Shown here: in pieces, positions 12,244 through 20,506 of the stretch
Layout of the letters: every line of letters begins with the position of its first letter
Position numbering within the stretch: position 1 is the stretch's first letter
Source: an uncultured Solobacterium sp.
GTDB taxonomy: Bacteria; Bacillota_I; Bacilli_A; Erysipelotrichales; Erysipelotrichaceae
Assembly: GCA_905235315.1 (NCBI GenBank)
Contig: CAJOLG010000019.1
Location: forward strand, 1 to 22,160
Reading direction: 5' to 3'
Length of the DNA stretch: 22,160 nt
Notes under the pieces: model-generated
What the model saw: the letters and a program-made list of their open reading frames with translations, nothing else
Database searches by the model: none
Told to the model about the DNA's origin: nothing
Program-made: the position numbers and the translations under genes

Positions 12244-13595
12244 CAGAGATAAATGTAGCCGAGGCAGGTCTGCCCGGTATAGGGAAGGCCGCTGGCAGGT
12301 ACCCAGCGCTCATAATAATGGCCCAGGTAATTGCCTTCCTTGATATAGACCTGGTCTCCGTTAACTGCGGTTACGAAGGCGACATGCCAGGAATAAACCG
12401 CAATGGAGTACACTTTCGGGGTGCTTCCGGTCGCATAGCCGGACCGCGCTGCGTCATTCAGCCAGTTTCCGGCCATTCCCCAGCCGGGAAGCGAAATGCC
12501 GAGCGTGTCATGAACGAGCTGCCAGGTTCCCCAGGTACAGTTGGCCCAGCCGCCGTAATAGGGGTTCCCGCTGGTATTGCCGGTTTCCGGCGCATCCGAG
12601 CTCCCTGAACTGCTTCCGGAGGATGGGGTGGATGCCGGCTTTGGGGTGGCGCTTCCTGCACTGCCGGAACCGCTGTCCTCCGAAGAACCGCTGCCGGAAT
12701 CGCTGTCTTTTCGGTTTCCGATGGATTCCTGGATACTTCCGATCGCATTCTCATTTGCGGCAATCGCATTCTGGGCATTTGCCTTTTCACTGTCTGCGGA
12801 AGCCAGGGCGTCATTGTAGCTCTGCTGCAGGATCTGAAGCTCATAGCGGGAGGAGAGCAGGGCAGCCTGCTGGGAATCCAGCATCTGCCGGCCGGTTTCC
12901 AGTTCCGCCTCCATGGTCTGTATTTCCTGCTGATCATTCAGCAGCTGTTCTTTCATTTCCCCGAGTTCAATGACATTGTCATTCAGCTCTTCCAGCGAAT
13001 GGCTGTCATGCGCATAGATGTCATTGATTCCGTTTGCGAGACGGATGAAATCATCGAAGGAAGCAGCCCCCATCAGGATATCCAGAAACGGATACAGCCG
13101 CATTGTCTTCTGCTGTTCCGCTATCCGGTCTGCCACCTTGTCTTTCAGGGTATCGATCTCTTCCTGTTTCTTTACGATGGCCGCCTGGTTGGTATCGATC
13201 TTGTTCTGGATATCGGCGATCTGTTCTTCCACGGCGGTGATCTGATGGCTCAGGTCTTCAATCATACCGGTAATGCCGGCGATCTGGGCGTTATAGCCCT
13301 GGATCTCCTGGTCATAATCGGCGATTTTTGCGCTGATCTCTTCCCTGCGGGAATCGATATCCGCGATCTGGGACTGCAGTTCCGCATTCTTTTCCTGCAT
13401 GTACTTTGTATAGGCCTGGCAGTTTTTCACATCCGCATCCGAGAGGGACTGCGTCTGCGTGCACAGATTGTTCCAATAGGAAGTATCCGAAAAATCCGGA
13501 TCTTCGCCTTCCGCGTATACCGCAGGAAAAGACCCGTGGGAAAGAATCAGTGACAGCGCGCATGCGCAGGAAATCAGCCGTCGGAACTGTTTCAT
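12243..13595 (-). CDS. Secreted coiled-coil CHAP-domain peptidoglycan hydrolase (PcsB-like)
   Basis: A 450-aa exported protein. Residues 1-28 are a signal peptide (MKQFRRLISCACALSLILS...AVYA, cleavage probably after AYA-type site). Residues about 50-285 form a long coiled coil with heptad-like Ile/Leu/Gln spacing, interrupted near 165-185 by a PFLDILMGAASFDDFI hairpin typical of PcsB/CwlO coiled coils. A Ser/Gly/Pro linker (about 290-340) leads to a CHAP domain with C353 (in NCTW) and H404 (in SWHVAFV) as the catalytic pair. PcsB proteins are driven by FtsEX to split septal peptidoglycan; no ftsEX is in the window. A -10 TATAAT (13612-13607) lies 11 nt from the ATG, so the leader is very short. 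Confidence 0.88.
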   Translation of the reverse strand: MKQFRRLISCACALSLILSHGSFPAVYAEGEDPDFSDTSYWNNLCTQTQSLSDADVKNCQAYTKYMQEKNAELQSQIADIDSRREEISAKIADYDQEIQGYNAQIAGITGMIEDLSHQITAVEEQIADIQNKIDTNQAAIVKKQEEIDTLKDKVADRIAEQQKTMRLYPFLDILMGAASFDDFIRLANGINDIYAHDSHSLEELNDNVIELGEMKEQLLNDQQEIQTMEAELETGRQMLDSQQAALLSSRYELQILQQSYNDALASADSEKANAQNAIAANENAIGSIQESIGNRKDSDSGSGSSEDSGSGSAGSATPKPASTPSSGSSSGSSDAPETGNTSGNPYYGGWANCTWGTWQLVHDTLGISLPGWGMAGNWLNDAARSGYATGSTPKVYSIAVYSWHVAFVTAVNGDQVYIKEGNYLGHYYERWVPASGLPYTGQTCLGYIYL

Positions 13596-13606
13596 AAATC
13601 CATAAA

Positions 13607-13612
13607 ATTATA
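13607..13612 (-). promoter_or_regulatory. -10 element of the CHAP hydrolase gene
   Basis: A perfect TATAAT on the minus strand; 11 nt separate it from ATG 13595. No clear -35 at 16-18 nt. Confidence 0.45.
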
Positions 13613-13673
13613 AAACAGAAAACCGGGAAAAGACACCTTACAGAAGAAGGGCCGCTGAGCCCCCGGCCGGAAT

Positions 13674-13682
13674 TGGTATAAT
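13674..13682 (+). promoter_or_regulatory. Extended -10 promoter of the DNA-repair operon
   Basis: TGGTATAAT (13674-13682), a perfect -10 with the TGN extension. There is no -35 match, as expected for this class. No LexA/DinR-like box (GAAC-N4-GTTC) overlaps it. Confidence 0.55.
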
Positions 13683-13702
13683 GGGCGTAAGGAGAAGTAC
13701 GC

Positions 13703-14146
13703 ATGGACAGAAAATCGTCAGGCACACCGGAGGAACGGATGGAAGCACTGCTGGAAAAGCCGTGTTTTGTGATTGATCCGCTCCCGGAGCGGGTCAGCGC
13801 TGCACGTGCTGTTCCGTATGCGGCGATCGAGCCGCTTCTTCATACGGAAGAACTGTTCGGTAAATTTGCCGGTCTTCTTCTGAACCTGAATGCATATTAC
13901 GATTTCATCGTTTTTCACAATGAATCCTGGCAAACATGCCCGTCACCGCAGGCGTATACCGCATGGGTCAAAGCCTCCCGTACGGCCAATGCGCACCTGG
14001 TGTTTCTGCTGGCAGAGACCGAATCCATGATCGTGCTCGACGGAGAGGATACCCATATGACCGTGTTTGACCCGGATCCTTCGCTTCTGGCCCGGATCCG
14101 TGCACTGGCCGGGGCAGAGGGGCTTTTTGTCTGGGAAGGGCAGTGA
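13703..14146 (+). CDS. Hypothetical protein, first gene of the Y-polymerase operon
   Basis: I do not recognise a family for this 147-aa soluble protein. A strong Shine-Dalgarno (AAGGAG at 13689-13694, 8-nt spacing) fixes the start. It is mixed alpha/beta: KPCFVIDPLPERV, a hydrophobic GLLLNLNAYYDFIVFHN, a strand LVFLLAETESMIVLDGEDT and a C-terminal LFVWEGQ. No nuclease or membrane motif is visible. It is 19 nt from the Y-family polymerase gene and shares its promoter, so a function linked to DNA damage tolerance is possible, but this is only guilt by association. Confidence 0.7.
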   Translation: MDRKSSGTPEERMEALLEKPCFVIDPLPERVSAARAVPYAAIEPLLHTEELFGKFAGLLLNLNAYYDFIVFHNESWQTCPSPQAYTAWVKASRTANAHLVFLLAETESMIVLDGEDTHMTVFDPDPSLLARIRALAGAEGLFVWEGQ

Positions 14147-14165
14147 CCTGCCGGCTGAGGCGCCT

Positions 14166-15677
14166 ATGAGTGACACAGAGAACAGAATCTACGCCGCAAT
14201 CGATCTGAAGTCGTTTTATGCGTCGGTGGAATGCAATGAACGGGGGCTGGATCCGCTTGGGGTCAACCTTGTGGTGGCGGATGAATCCCGCACCGACAAG
14301 ACGATCTGCCTTGCGGTATCCCCGTCCCTGAAAGCGCTCGGCATCTCCGGCCGGCCCCGCCTGTATGAAGTGAAGCAGAAGGTAGCTGAGATCAATGCGG
14401 AACGCCGCCGGAAGGCACCCGGAAGAACGCTGGACGGCGCGAGTTTTTATGCCCGGGATCTGCAGGAAGACGCATCGCTTGCGGTGGATTTTATCACCGC
14501 AGTGCCGCGCATGGCGAAATACATGGAATACAGCCGGCGGATCTATGCGATCTACCTGCGCTATATCGCCCCGGAGGATATCCACGTCTACTCGATTGAC
14601 GAAGTGTTTATCGATCTTACGGATTACGGAAAACTCTACGGAAAGACAGCGCATGAGCTGACCGAGAGCCTGATCCGTGAAGTGCTGAAGGAGACCGGCA
14701 TCACCGCAACGGCCGGCATCGGCACGAACATGTATCTTGCCAAAGCTGCGATGGACATCGTTGCCAAACATCTTCCCGCGGATGCCCACGGCGTGCGGAT
14801 CGCCGAGCTCAATGAGGCTTCCTACCGCAGGATTCTCTGGGCCCATGAGCCGCTGACGGATTTCTGGCGGGTCGGACGCGGGATCGCCGCGAAGCTGAAT
14901 GCGCGGGGAATGTATACGATGGGCGATATCGCCCGGCAGGCCCTCCGGGATGAAAGCGTGTTTTATCAGATGTTCGGCGTCAACGCGGAATATCTGATCG
15001 ATCATGCGTTCGGCCTTGAGAGCACCACGATTGCGGATATCCGGCGCTATTCCCCGGAGAACCACAGTATCGGAAGCGGCCAGGTCCTGCCGGAAGGCTA
15101 TTCCCACGCCAAGGGCCGGATGATCGTGCGGGAAATGGCCGAAGCGCTGGCCGATGACCTGCTGGAAAAGGGTGTGGTATCCGACTGCTTTGTGCTCTAT
15201 GTCGGCTATGATATCGAAAACCTGCGGGATCCCGGACGGGCGGAGAATTACCGGGGAGAGACTGCGAAGGACTGGTACGGCCGCACGGTTCCCAAAGCCG
15301 CAGGCGGTACCGCCCGGCTCGATCACTGGACCAGCTCCGCAAAGGAGATCACCGACGCCCTGGTATCGGTCTATGAGAAAACGACCGATCCTGCACTTCT
15401 CGTGCGCCGCATCAATGTGTCGGCAGCCGGGGTGAGGCCCGAAGCGGAAGCCCCGAAAAAACAGGCGGTGCAGCTGAATCTCTTTCAGGATGCGGCGGCA
15501 GAGATCGAACACAGCGACCGGGAAGAAGCGGAACGCAAACGGGAGCGCAAAGCAAGGGAAGCGATGCTGGAAGTGCGGCGGCGCTTCGGCAAAAACGCGG
15601 TGCTCAAGGGGGCGGATCTCGAAGAAGGCGCAATGACAGCCGTACGAAACAAACAGATCGGAGGGCATAAGGCATGA
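14166..15677 (+). CDS. Y-family (UmuC/DinB/UvrX-like) DNA polymerase
   Basis: A 503-aa translesion polymerase. Catalytic carboxylates: D13 in AAIDLKSFYASVEC and D145/E146 in YSIDEVFIDLT. Also present are palm/finger and thumb elements (TATAGIGTNMYLAKAAMD, FWRVGRGIAAKL) and a little-finger domain near residues 290-420. A beta-clamp-binding motif QLNLF lies at 436-440, and a charged C-terminal tail (EREEAERKRERKAREAM-type) follows. The DLKSFYASVEC version and the paired downstream partner place it with the UvrX/YqjW-type polymerases of Bacillota. GAGG at 14157-14160 with 5-nt spacing supports ATG 14166. The TGA overlaps the next gene's ATG (ATGA at 15674). SOS induction is not shown; I see no DinR box upstream. 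Confidence 0.93.
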   Translation: MSDTENRIYAAIDLKSFYASVECNERGLDPLGVNLVVADESRTDKTICLAVSPSLKALGISGRPRLYEVKQKVAEINAERRRKAPGRTLDGASFYARDLQEDASLAVDFITAVPRMAKYMEYSRRIYAIYLRYIAPEDIHVYSIDEVFIDLTDYGKLYGKTAHELTESLIREVLKETGITATAGIGTNMYLAKAAMDIVAKHLPADAHGVRIAELNEASYRRILWAHEPLTDFWRVGRGIAAKLNARGMYTMGDIARQALRDESVFYQMFGVNAEYLIDHAFGLESTTIADIRRYSPENHSIGSGQVLPEGYSHAKGRMIVREMAEALADDLLEKGVVSDCFVLYVGYDIENLRDPGRAENYRGETAKDWYGRTVPKAAGGTARLDHWTSSAKEITDALVSVYEKTTDPALLVRRINVSAAGVRPEAEAPKKQAVQLNLFQDAAAEIEHSDREEAERKRERKAREAMLEVRRRFGKNAVLKGADLEEGAMTAVRNKQIGGHKA

Positions 15678-16192
15678 CGGAGAAAAAACCCGCAAACGCC
15701 TGGCATGACGTGCGGGGCGTAACGTATGAAGAACTGCGCGCCTCCGAAGCGCTGGTAATGGAGAAGTACGGCGATATCATTGACTGCCCGCGGCCCTTTG
15801 ACCCGGCGCGGAAAAAAGCATCGCCGGAAACCCGGGCGGCCCAGTTTCTTCCGTTTGCGGCACTGACCGGATTCGATGATGAGATCGCGGAAGAAGGGCG
15901 ATGGACCGAAGAGCGGATGGAACGTTCGGAGGGGCAGAACGAAGAACTTGACCGGAACCTGCGGGAAATCATGGACCTGCTTCCGGAGAATACGCCGGAA
16001 GTGAGCGCAGTCGTGTTTCAGGAAGACCCGCGGAAAGAAGGCGGCGCCTATGTGACAAAACACGGGTTTATTAAAAAAATCGATAAGGAACGGGGCGTTC
16101 TCCTCTTTACGGACAGGACAAGCGTGCCGCTCAGCGATCTGATGGATCTTTATCTGATCCGGCGCGAAACGGAGAAACACAATGGCGAATAA
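15674..16192 (+). CDS. YolD-like protein, partner of the Y-family polymerase
   Basis: A 172-aa protein with RAAQFLPFAALTGFDDEIAEE at about 55-75, a motif typical of the small proteins that follow UvrX-type polymerases in Clostridia and relatives; YolD-like proteins occupy the same place in Bacillus (yqjX next to yqjW). The N-terminal part is Pro/charge-rich, and the C-terminal half (AYVTKHGFIKKIDKERGVLLF) looks like a small beta-barrel strand pattern. Start ATG overlaps the polymerase TGA, so translation is coupled. The name is by family resemblance and position; biochemical function is unknown for the family. Confidence 0.62.
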   Translation: MTEKKPANAWHDVRGVTYEELRASEALVMEKYGDIIDCPRPFDPARKKASPETRAAQFLPFAALTGFDDEIAEEGRWTEERMERSEGQNEELDRNLREIMDLLPENTPEVSAVVFQEDPRKEGGAYVTKHGFIKKIDKERGVLLFTDRTSVPLSDLMDLYLIRRETEKHNGE

Positions 16193-17681
16193 AAATAAGG
16201 TATGGCTTTCCAAATCAAGATACTGCAGCGGAATCACCTGTCCCAAAACACTCTGGATGGGGATTCACAAACCCGAGGAGTTTGACCGTTCGGTGCTCAA
16301 TGAAGCGGTTCTGACCCAGGGCAATGAAGTGGGCGACCTTGCGATGGGCCTGTTCGGAGCGTATACCGAGGTTCCTTACGGAAACCTGTCGGAGATGATC
16401 AAAACCACGGAGAATCTCATGCGGGAGAAGACCCCGGTCATTGCGGAGGCCTCCTTTTCCTATGACGGCTGTTTCTGCAGTGTGGATATCCTGGTGCGCA
16501 AAACAGGTAAGGCGGTTGAACTGTATGAAGTGAAGAGCGCCACCTCGGTGAAGGAGATCAACTATCATGATGCGGCGTATCAGTACTGGGTGCTGAGCAG
16601 CCTTGGCTGGACGGTAAAAAAAGTGTGTCTGGTTCATCTCAACAGCAGCTATGTGCGTCACGGGGATTTGGATCTTCAGCAGCTGTTTGCGGTCGAAGAC
16701 GTCACAAAGACCGTGAAAAAGCTGGCGCCGGAGATCGAAGACAACATCCGGTATATGCGCCGGATCGCCGCGCAGGAAGCAGAACCGGCCATACCGCTGG
16801 GGGAATACTGTTTCTCCCCGTATGACTGCGGGTATTACCCGTATTGTTCAAGCGGTCTGCCGCATCCGAACGTCTTTGATCTTGGCGGGATGCAGCTGAA
16901 GAAGAAGGTGGAGTATTACAATGCCGGGGTTGTTTCCTTTGAAGATCTGGCACAGGAGAACTCACTCGGCGAGGCATACCGCATACAGGTGGAACACATC
17001 CTGCATCCGCAGGAGGACTATATTGACCGCGATGCGATCCGCGGGTTTCTGGAAGACCTGGAATACCCGCTGTATTTTCTGGATTTTGAATCGTTTCAGC
17101 CGGCGGTGCCGGTCTATGAAGGAACCCGGCCTTACCAGCAGATCGTCTTTCAGTATTCGCTCCATATCCGGAAAAAGCCGGGCGGCCGTACCACACACAG
17201 GGAATATCTTGCGCTTCCGGGCGCAGATCCCAGGCGCAGTACCGCAGAGCACCTGGTTCGTGATATTCCGTCGTCGGGCGGAACGGTCATCGTATACAAT
17301 CAGACATTTGAAAAGACCCGGCTGCGGGAAATGGCAGAGCTGTATCCCGATCTTGCGGACCGCCTCCTTGATATCGCGGACCGGATTGCGGATCTGATCG
17401 TCCCGTTCCGCAGACGGATGTATTACAGCGGCCCCATGATGGGCAGCTGCTCCATCAAGCGTGTGCTGCCGGCGCTGTATCCGGAGGACCCCTCCCTTGA
17501 TTACCACAATCTGGAAGAGGTTCATAACGGGGCCGAGGCATCTGCGATGTTTACGAAGATGGCGGGAATGAACCGGACAGAGCTGAAGAAGAGCCGGGAG
17601 AACCTGCTGAAGTACTGCGGGCTGGATACGCTTGCGATGGTAAAACTGTATGACCGCCTGTGCGAGGTGAGCGAAGAGTAA
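16182..17681 (+). CDS. DUF2779 protein: Cas4/RecB-like PD-(D/E)XK nuclease with DEDD exonuclease domain
   Basis: A 499-aa protein with two nuclease-like halves. N-terminal half: SRYCSGITCPKTLW (C15, C20), a PD-(D/E)XK core with D102 and E116-V-K118, and three Cys spaced C210-X5-C216-X5-C222. The spread of Cys resembles the Cas4/AddB iron-sulfur staple. C-terminal half (DUF2779): FLDFES (D301, E303), then YNQTFEKTRL, then GLDTLAMVKLYD (D482), the order of a DnaQ/RNase-H-like DEDD exonuclease. Start ATG lies 11 nt inside the previous gene. It may process DNA ends at stalled or damaged forks. The fold is inferred from motifs; enzyme activity in this family is not established to my knowledge. Confidence 0.85.
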   Translation: MANKNKVWLSKSRYCSGITCPKTLWMGIHKPEEFDRSVLNEAVLTQGNEVGDLAMGLFGAYTEVPYGNLSEMIKTTENLMREKTPVIAEASFSYDGCFCSVDILVRKTGKAVELYEVKSATSVKEINYHDAAYQYWVLSSLGWTVKKVCLVHLNSSYVRHGDLDLQQLFAVEDVTKTVKKLAPEIEDNIRYMRRIAAQEAEPAIPLGEYCFSPYDCGYYPYCSSGLPHPNVFDLGGMQLKKKVEYYNAGVVSFEDLAQENSLGEAYRIQVEHILHPQEDYIDRDAIRGFLEDLEYPLYFLDFESFQPAVPVYEGTRPYQQIVFQYSLHIRKKPGGRTTHREYLALPGADPRRSTAEHLVRDIPSSGGTVIVYNQTFEKTRLREMAELYPDLADRLLDIADRIADLIVPFRRRMYYSGPMMGSCSIKRVLPALYPEDPSLDYHNLEEVHNGAEASAMFTKMAGMNRTELKKSRENLLKYCGLDTLAMVKLYDRLCEVSEE

Positions 17682-17824
17682 AAACAGGCAGCGGATACGG
17701 CGCGTTTTCGACGGGACGGGCAGGGTGTCTGCGTTTTCGGGCTGAGCGAAGGGGATGGAATCCGCCAAAACAAACGGGCGTGTCTGGCTCACAGTTTGGG
17801 GCGGGAAAATCTTTTCATTTTTTG

Positions 17825-17853
17825 TGGCATTTAAAAATGTTCTGTGCTACACT
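17825..17853 (+). promoter_or_regulatory. Promoter of tRNA-Pro(CGG)
   Basis: GTGGCA (17825-17830), 17 nt, TACACT (17848-17853) with a TGC extension at 17845-17847. The start near 17860 would give a 14-nt leader. Confidence 0.5.
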
Positions 17854-17873
17854 AAGTAACGCTGAACAGGCAT

Positions 17874-17947
<74 letters not shown>

Positions 17948-17952
17948 CGATC

Positions 17953-17979
17953 AAAAAGCCTTTGTGTAAAGGCTTTTTT
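17953..17979 (+). terminator. Terminator after tRNA-Pro(CGG)
   Basis: AAAAGCCTTT pairs with AAAGGCTTTT around a short GTGT loop and runs into a T tract ending at 17979. Confidence 0.85.
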
Positions 17980-18215
17980 CATTTCTCCATTTCCGGCCGC
18001 AGAGATTTGACGTTGTTAAGCAAACAGCCGGTAACAGCTCGCTGAAAATGAACCTCTTTTGGAGATCTGTCATTCTGCAGAAAAACCGGCGAATGGAACC
18101 ATCATGCACGGAAATGATTCAGTGATATGATTTTTTCGACAGGTACCGCCGGCTTTGCCTGAGGGGCAGAATGCCGGAGCGTGACTGTATCAGGGAAAAA
18201 GGAGAAGTACCTCAA

Positions 18216-20297
18216 ATGAAACTATTCAGAAAAGCCGTTTGTATTCTGTCAGCGATAACACTGGTGACAGGATGTGCATCCAACACATCGCAGCAGACAC
18301 CTGCGGAAACCGAAGCGGCCGTACAGGAAGAACCTGCCGATACGCCTGTTACGTCAGGCGGCAATCCCTGGCTCGACACGGATTTGAAAGAGAATCTTGT
18401 CGATCTTGAAAAACCATCTGAAAAGGATGATTTCTATTGTGCAAATAACTACGAATGGCTGACAACGGTCGCGATTCCTGCGGGAAAGTCTAAGATCAGC
18501 GGAACTCAGGAAGTAAAGATCGGCACAGACAAACGGGCAGTTGATCTTCTGGAGAACAGCACTGAGACCGATCACAATACCGTACTGGTGCAGACGCTGT
18601 ATAAGGCGATTCTTGACTGGGACAGCCGGAATGCACTTGGTACAGAACCGATCAGGGAAACAGCAGAAGTAATCAAACACATCGGTTCAATCGATGAACT
18701 GAGTGATTTCATCACCGATCCGGACGCATCATTCGGTGTTTCATCACTGATGCTGGCGGAGATCAGTGCTTCCATGAATGATGCGGACAAATACATCATT
18801 GTACTGGGAGAAGACAGTTTTCTTCTGGAGGATGCGGCAGAGTATACCGAGCGGACCGAATACGGTCAGCGGTGTTATGATTCGGTGCTGTATCTTCTGA
18901 AACAGATTCTGCCAGCGATCGGATATACAGAGGAAGATGCGCAGCCGATGCTGGAGGAGGCGATTGCCTTTGAGACAAAGCTCGCGGAGACCGCATATAC
19001 TTCAGCTGACCAGATGCGCCCGGACTTTGCCGCAAAGATCAATAATGTGATGACGCCGGAAGAAGTAAAGAACCTTTCGCCGGTCTATCCGCTGTTTCGC
19101 CTTGCGGAAGGATATGGCTTTGGGGACGCAGGAGAATTCATGGTGATCAATCCGGAACAGGTGAAGCGGCTCAATGAAGTTTATACCGAGGAGAATCTTG
19201 AAGCCATCAAGTCGCTGTTAACAATCTCCTGCATCCGGAATATGTCAAAGATGCTGGATCAGGCTTCCTATGATGCCTGGGTTGAGGCAGGCAACATCAA
19301 ATCCGGTTCTTCCGGAAAACAGTCGGATGAGACCGCTGCGTTTGATACGGTGCGAAACAGTCTGCATGAGCCGATGGATCAGGCATATCTTGCGATGTAT
19401 GACTACTCTGAAACAAAAGCGCAGGTCATTGAACTGATTCATGAGATCATTGCCCAGTACCGCATCATGCTGGAAAACGAAGACTGGCTCACCGAAGAAA
19501 CACGGAAGAAGGCAATTGAAAAGCTGGATCATATGCGGATCAATGCAGTATATCCGGATAAATGGAAAGATTACAGCGGACTTGATCTTGCCGGACGGAG
19601 TTATCCCGACAGTATGAAGGCAATCGACGCTTACAGACGGAAACTCGATGCGGCTGATGTTAACGGCACCGTAGATCATGATATCTGGGCCTTTGATATT
19701 CTTGAACCGAATGCCTACTACAATCCGCTTGATAACTCCATCAATATCATTCTCGGGCTTCTGGGGGAACCGCTGTATGAACAAGGGCAGTCAAGAGAAG
19801 TTCTGATGGGAACCATCGGTACAGTCATCGGACACGAGATCAGTCACGCGTTTGATCCTTCCGGTGCACAGTATGATAAAGACGGCAATTTCAATAACTG
19901 GTGGACGGAAGAAGATCGGACTGCGTTCCAGAAGCGGGCAGACCGGCTGATTGCGTATTATAACGGCATCACCATCTGGGAAGGGCTTAATGTCATCGGC
20001 GAAAATATCCAGGGTGAAGCAGTTGCGGATATGGGAGGTCTCAAAGTGATGCTTGCGATTGCGGCAGAAGATCCTTCCTTCGACTATGACCTGTTCTTTA
20101 GGACAGTTGCGTTATTGTTCCGAAAGATCAGCACGCAGCCGTATGAATATATGTGCGCAACACAGGATTCCCACCCGCTGCCCTATATACGCGCCAACGT
20201 GACACTGGCGCAGTTTGACGAATTTCAGAAGACCTATGGTATCACCGAAGGAGACGGTATGTATCTTGCGCCGGAAGATCGGGTGCTTGTCTGGTGA
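18216..20297 (+). CDS. M13-family (neprilysin-like) lipoprotein metallopeptidase
   Basis: A 693-aa zinc endopeptidase. The zinc site is HEISH (H540, E541, H544) with the third ligand E601 and D605 in GEAVADMGG; H653 in DSHPLPYIRAN matches the family's transition-state His; substrate strand is NAYYNP; the C-terminus ends LVW where M13 enzymes usually end VW. Residues 1-20 form a lipoprotein signal with lipobox LVTGC (C20), then a Thr/Glu-rich spacer, so it is likely tethered outside the membrane, unlike many M13 PepO enzymes that are cytoplasmic. Start ATG 18216 follows AAAGGAG at 11 nt. An in-frame start at 18171 would hide the signal peptide. It probably acts on extracellular peptides; substrate unknown. 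Confidence 0.95.
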   Translation: MKLFRKAVCILSAITLVTGCASNTSQQTPAETEAAVQEEPADTPVTSGGNPWLDTDLKENLVDLEKPSEKDDFYCANNYEWLTTVAIPAGKSKISGTQEVKIGTDKRAVDLLENSTETDHNTVLVQTLYKAILDWDSRNALGTEPIRETAEVIKHIGSIDELSDFITDPDASFGVSSLMLAEISASMNDADKYIIVLGEDSFLLEDAAEYTERTEYGQRCYDSVLYLLKQILPAIGYTEEDAQPMLEEAIAFETKLAETAYTSADQMRPDFAAKINNVMTPEEVKNLSPVYPLFRLAEGYGFGDAGEFMVINPEQVKRLNEVYTEENLEAIKSLLTISCIRNMSKMLDQASYDAWVEAGNIKSGSSGKQSDETAAFDTVRNSLHEPMDQAYLAMYDYSETKAQVIELIHEIIAQYRIMLENEDWLTEETRKKAIEKLDHMRINAVYPDKWKDYSGLDLAGRSYPDSMKAIDAYRRKLDAADVNGTVDHDIWAFDILEPNAYYNPLDNSINIILGLLGEPLYEQGQSREVLMGTIGTVIGHEISHAFDPSGAQYDKDGNFNNWWTEEDRTAFQKRADRLIAYYNGITIWEGLNVIGENIQGEAVADMGGLKVMLAIAAEDPSFDYDLFFRTVALLFRKISTQPYEYMCATQDSHPLPYIRANVTLAQFDEFQKTYGITEGDGMYLAPEDRVLVW

Positions 20298-20357
20298 CCC
20301 GCAGAACATGCCGGTCATTCCATGATTCACATCATCGAACGAAACAGATTCCTTCAG

Positions 20358-20386
20358 GGACGGACGCAAATCCGTCTCTCTTTTTT
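20358..20386 (+). terminator. Terminator of the M13 peptidase gene
   Basis: GACGGA (20359-20364) pairs with TCCGTC (20371-20376), followed by TCTC and a six-T run. Confidence 0.8.
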
Positions 20387-20429
20387 GCAATGCGCGGAAC
20401 AGAACTCTTAAGCAACCGGCGGCTGTTTC

Positions 20430-20476
20430 CAATAAAAACAAACGGCTGTTTCAGGGAGTGTCCCCGGAACAGCCGT
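20430..20476 (-). terminator. Terminator of the surface-protein gene
   Basis: ACGGCTGTT (20442-20450) pairs with AACAGCCGT (20468-20476); the stem extends inward through GGGA/TCCC with one mismatch. The minus strand continues into TTTGTTTTTATT. Confidence 0.8.
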
Positions 20477-20506
20477 AATGTGTTTAACGGAATAAGAGAT
20501 ATTCAC

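Noticed and set aside
13968..15695. A 575-codon open frame on the minus strand across the Y-family polymerase gene
   Set aside because: It is a shadow of a well-supported polymerase gene and carries no recognisable motif or ribosome-binding site.
17682..17873. A short open frame after the DUF2779 gene
   Set aside because: It runs into the tRNA-Pro(CGG) gene and has no ribosome-binding site or protein-like composition.
18150..18176. A possible hairpin upstream of the M13 peptidase
   Set aside because: The stem has mismatches and a bulge, and I cannot separate it from chance pairing in GC-rich sequence.
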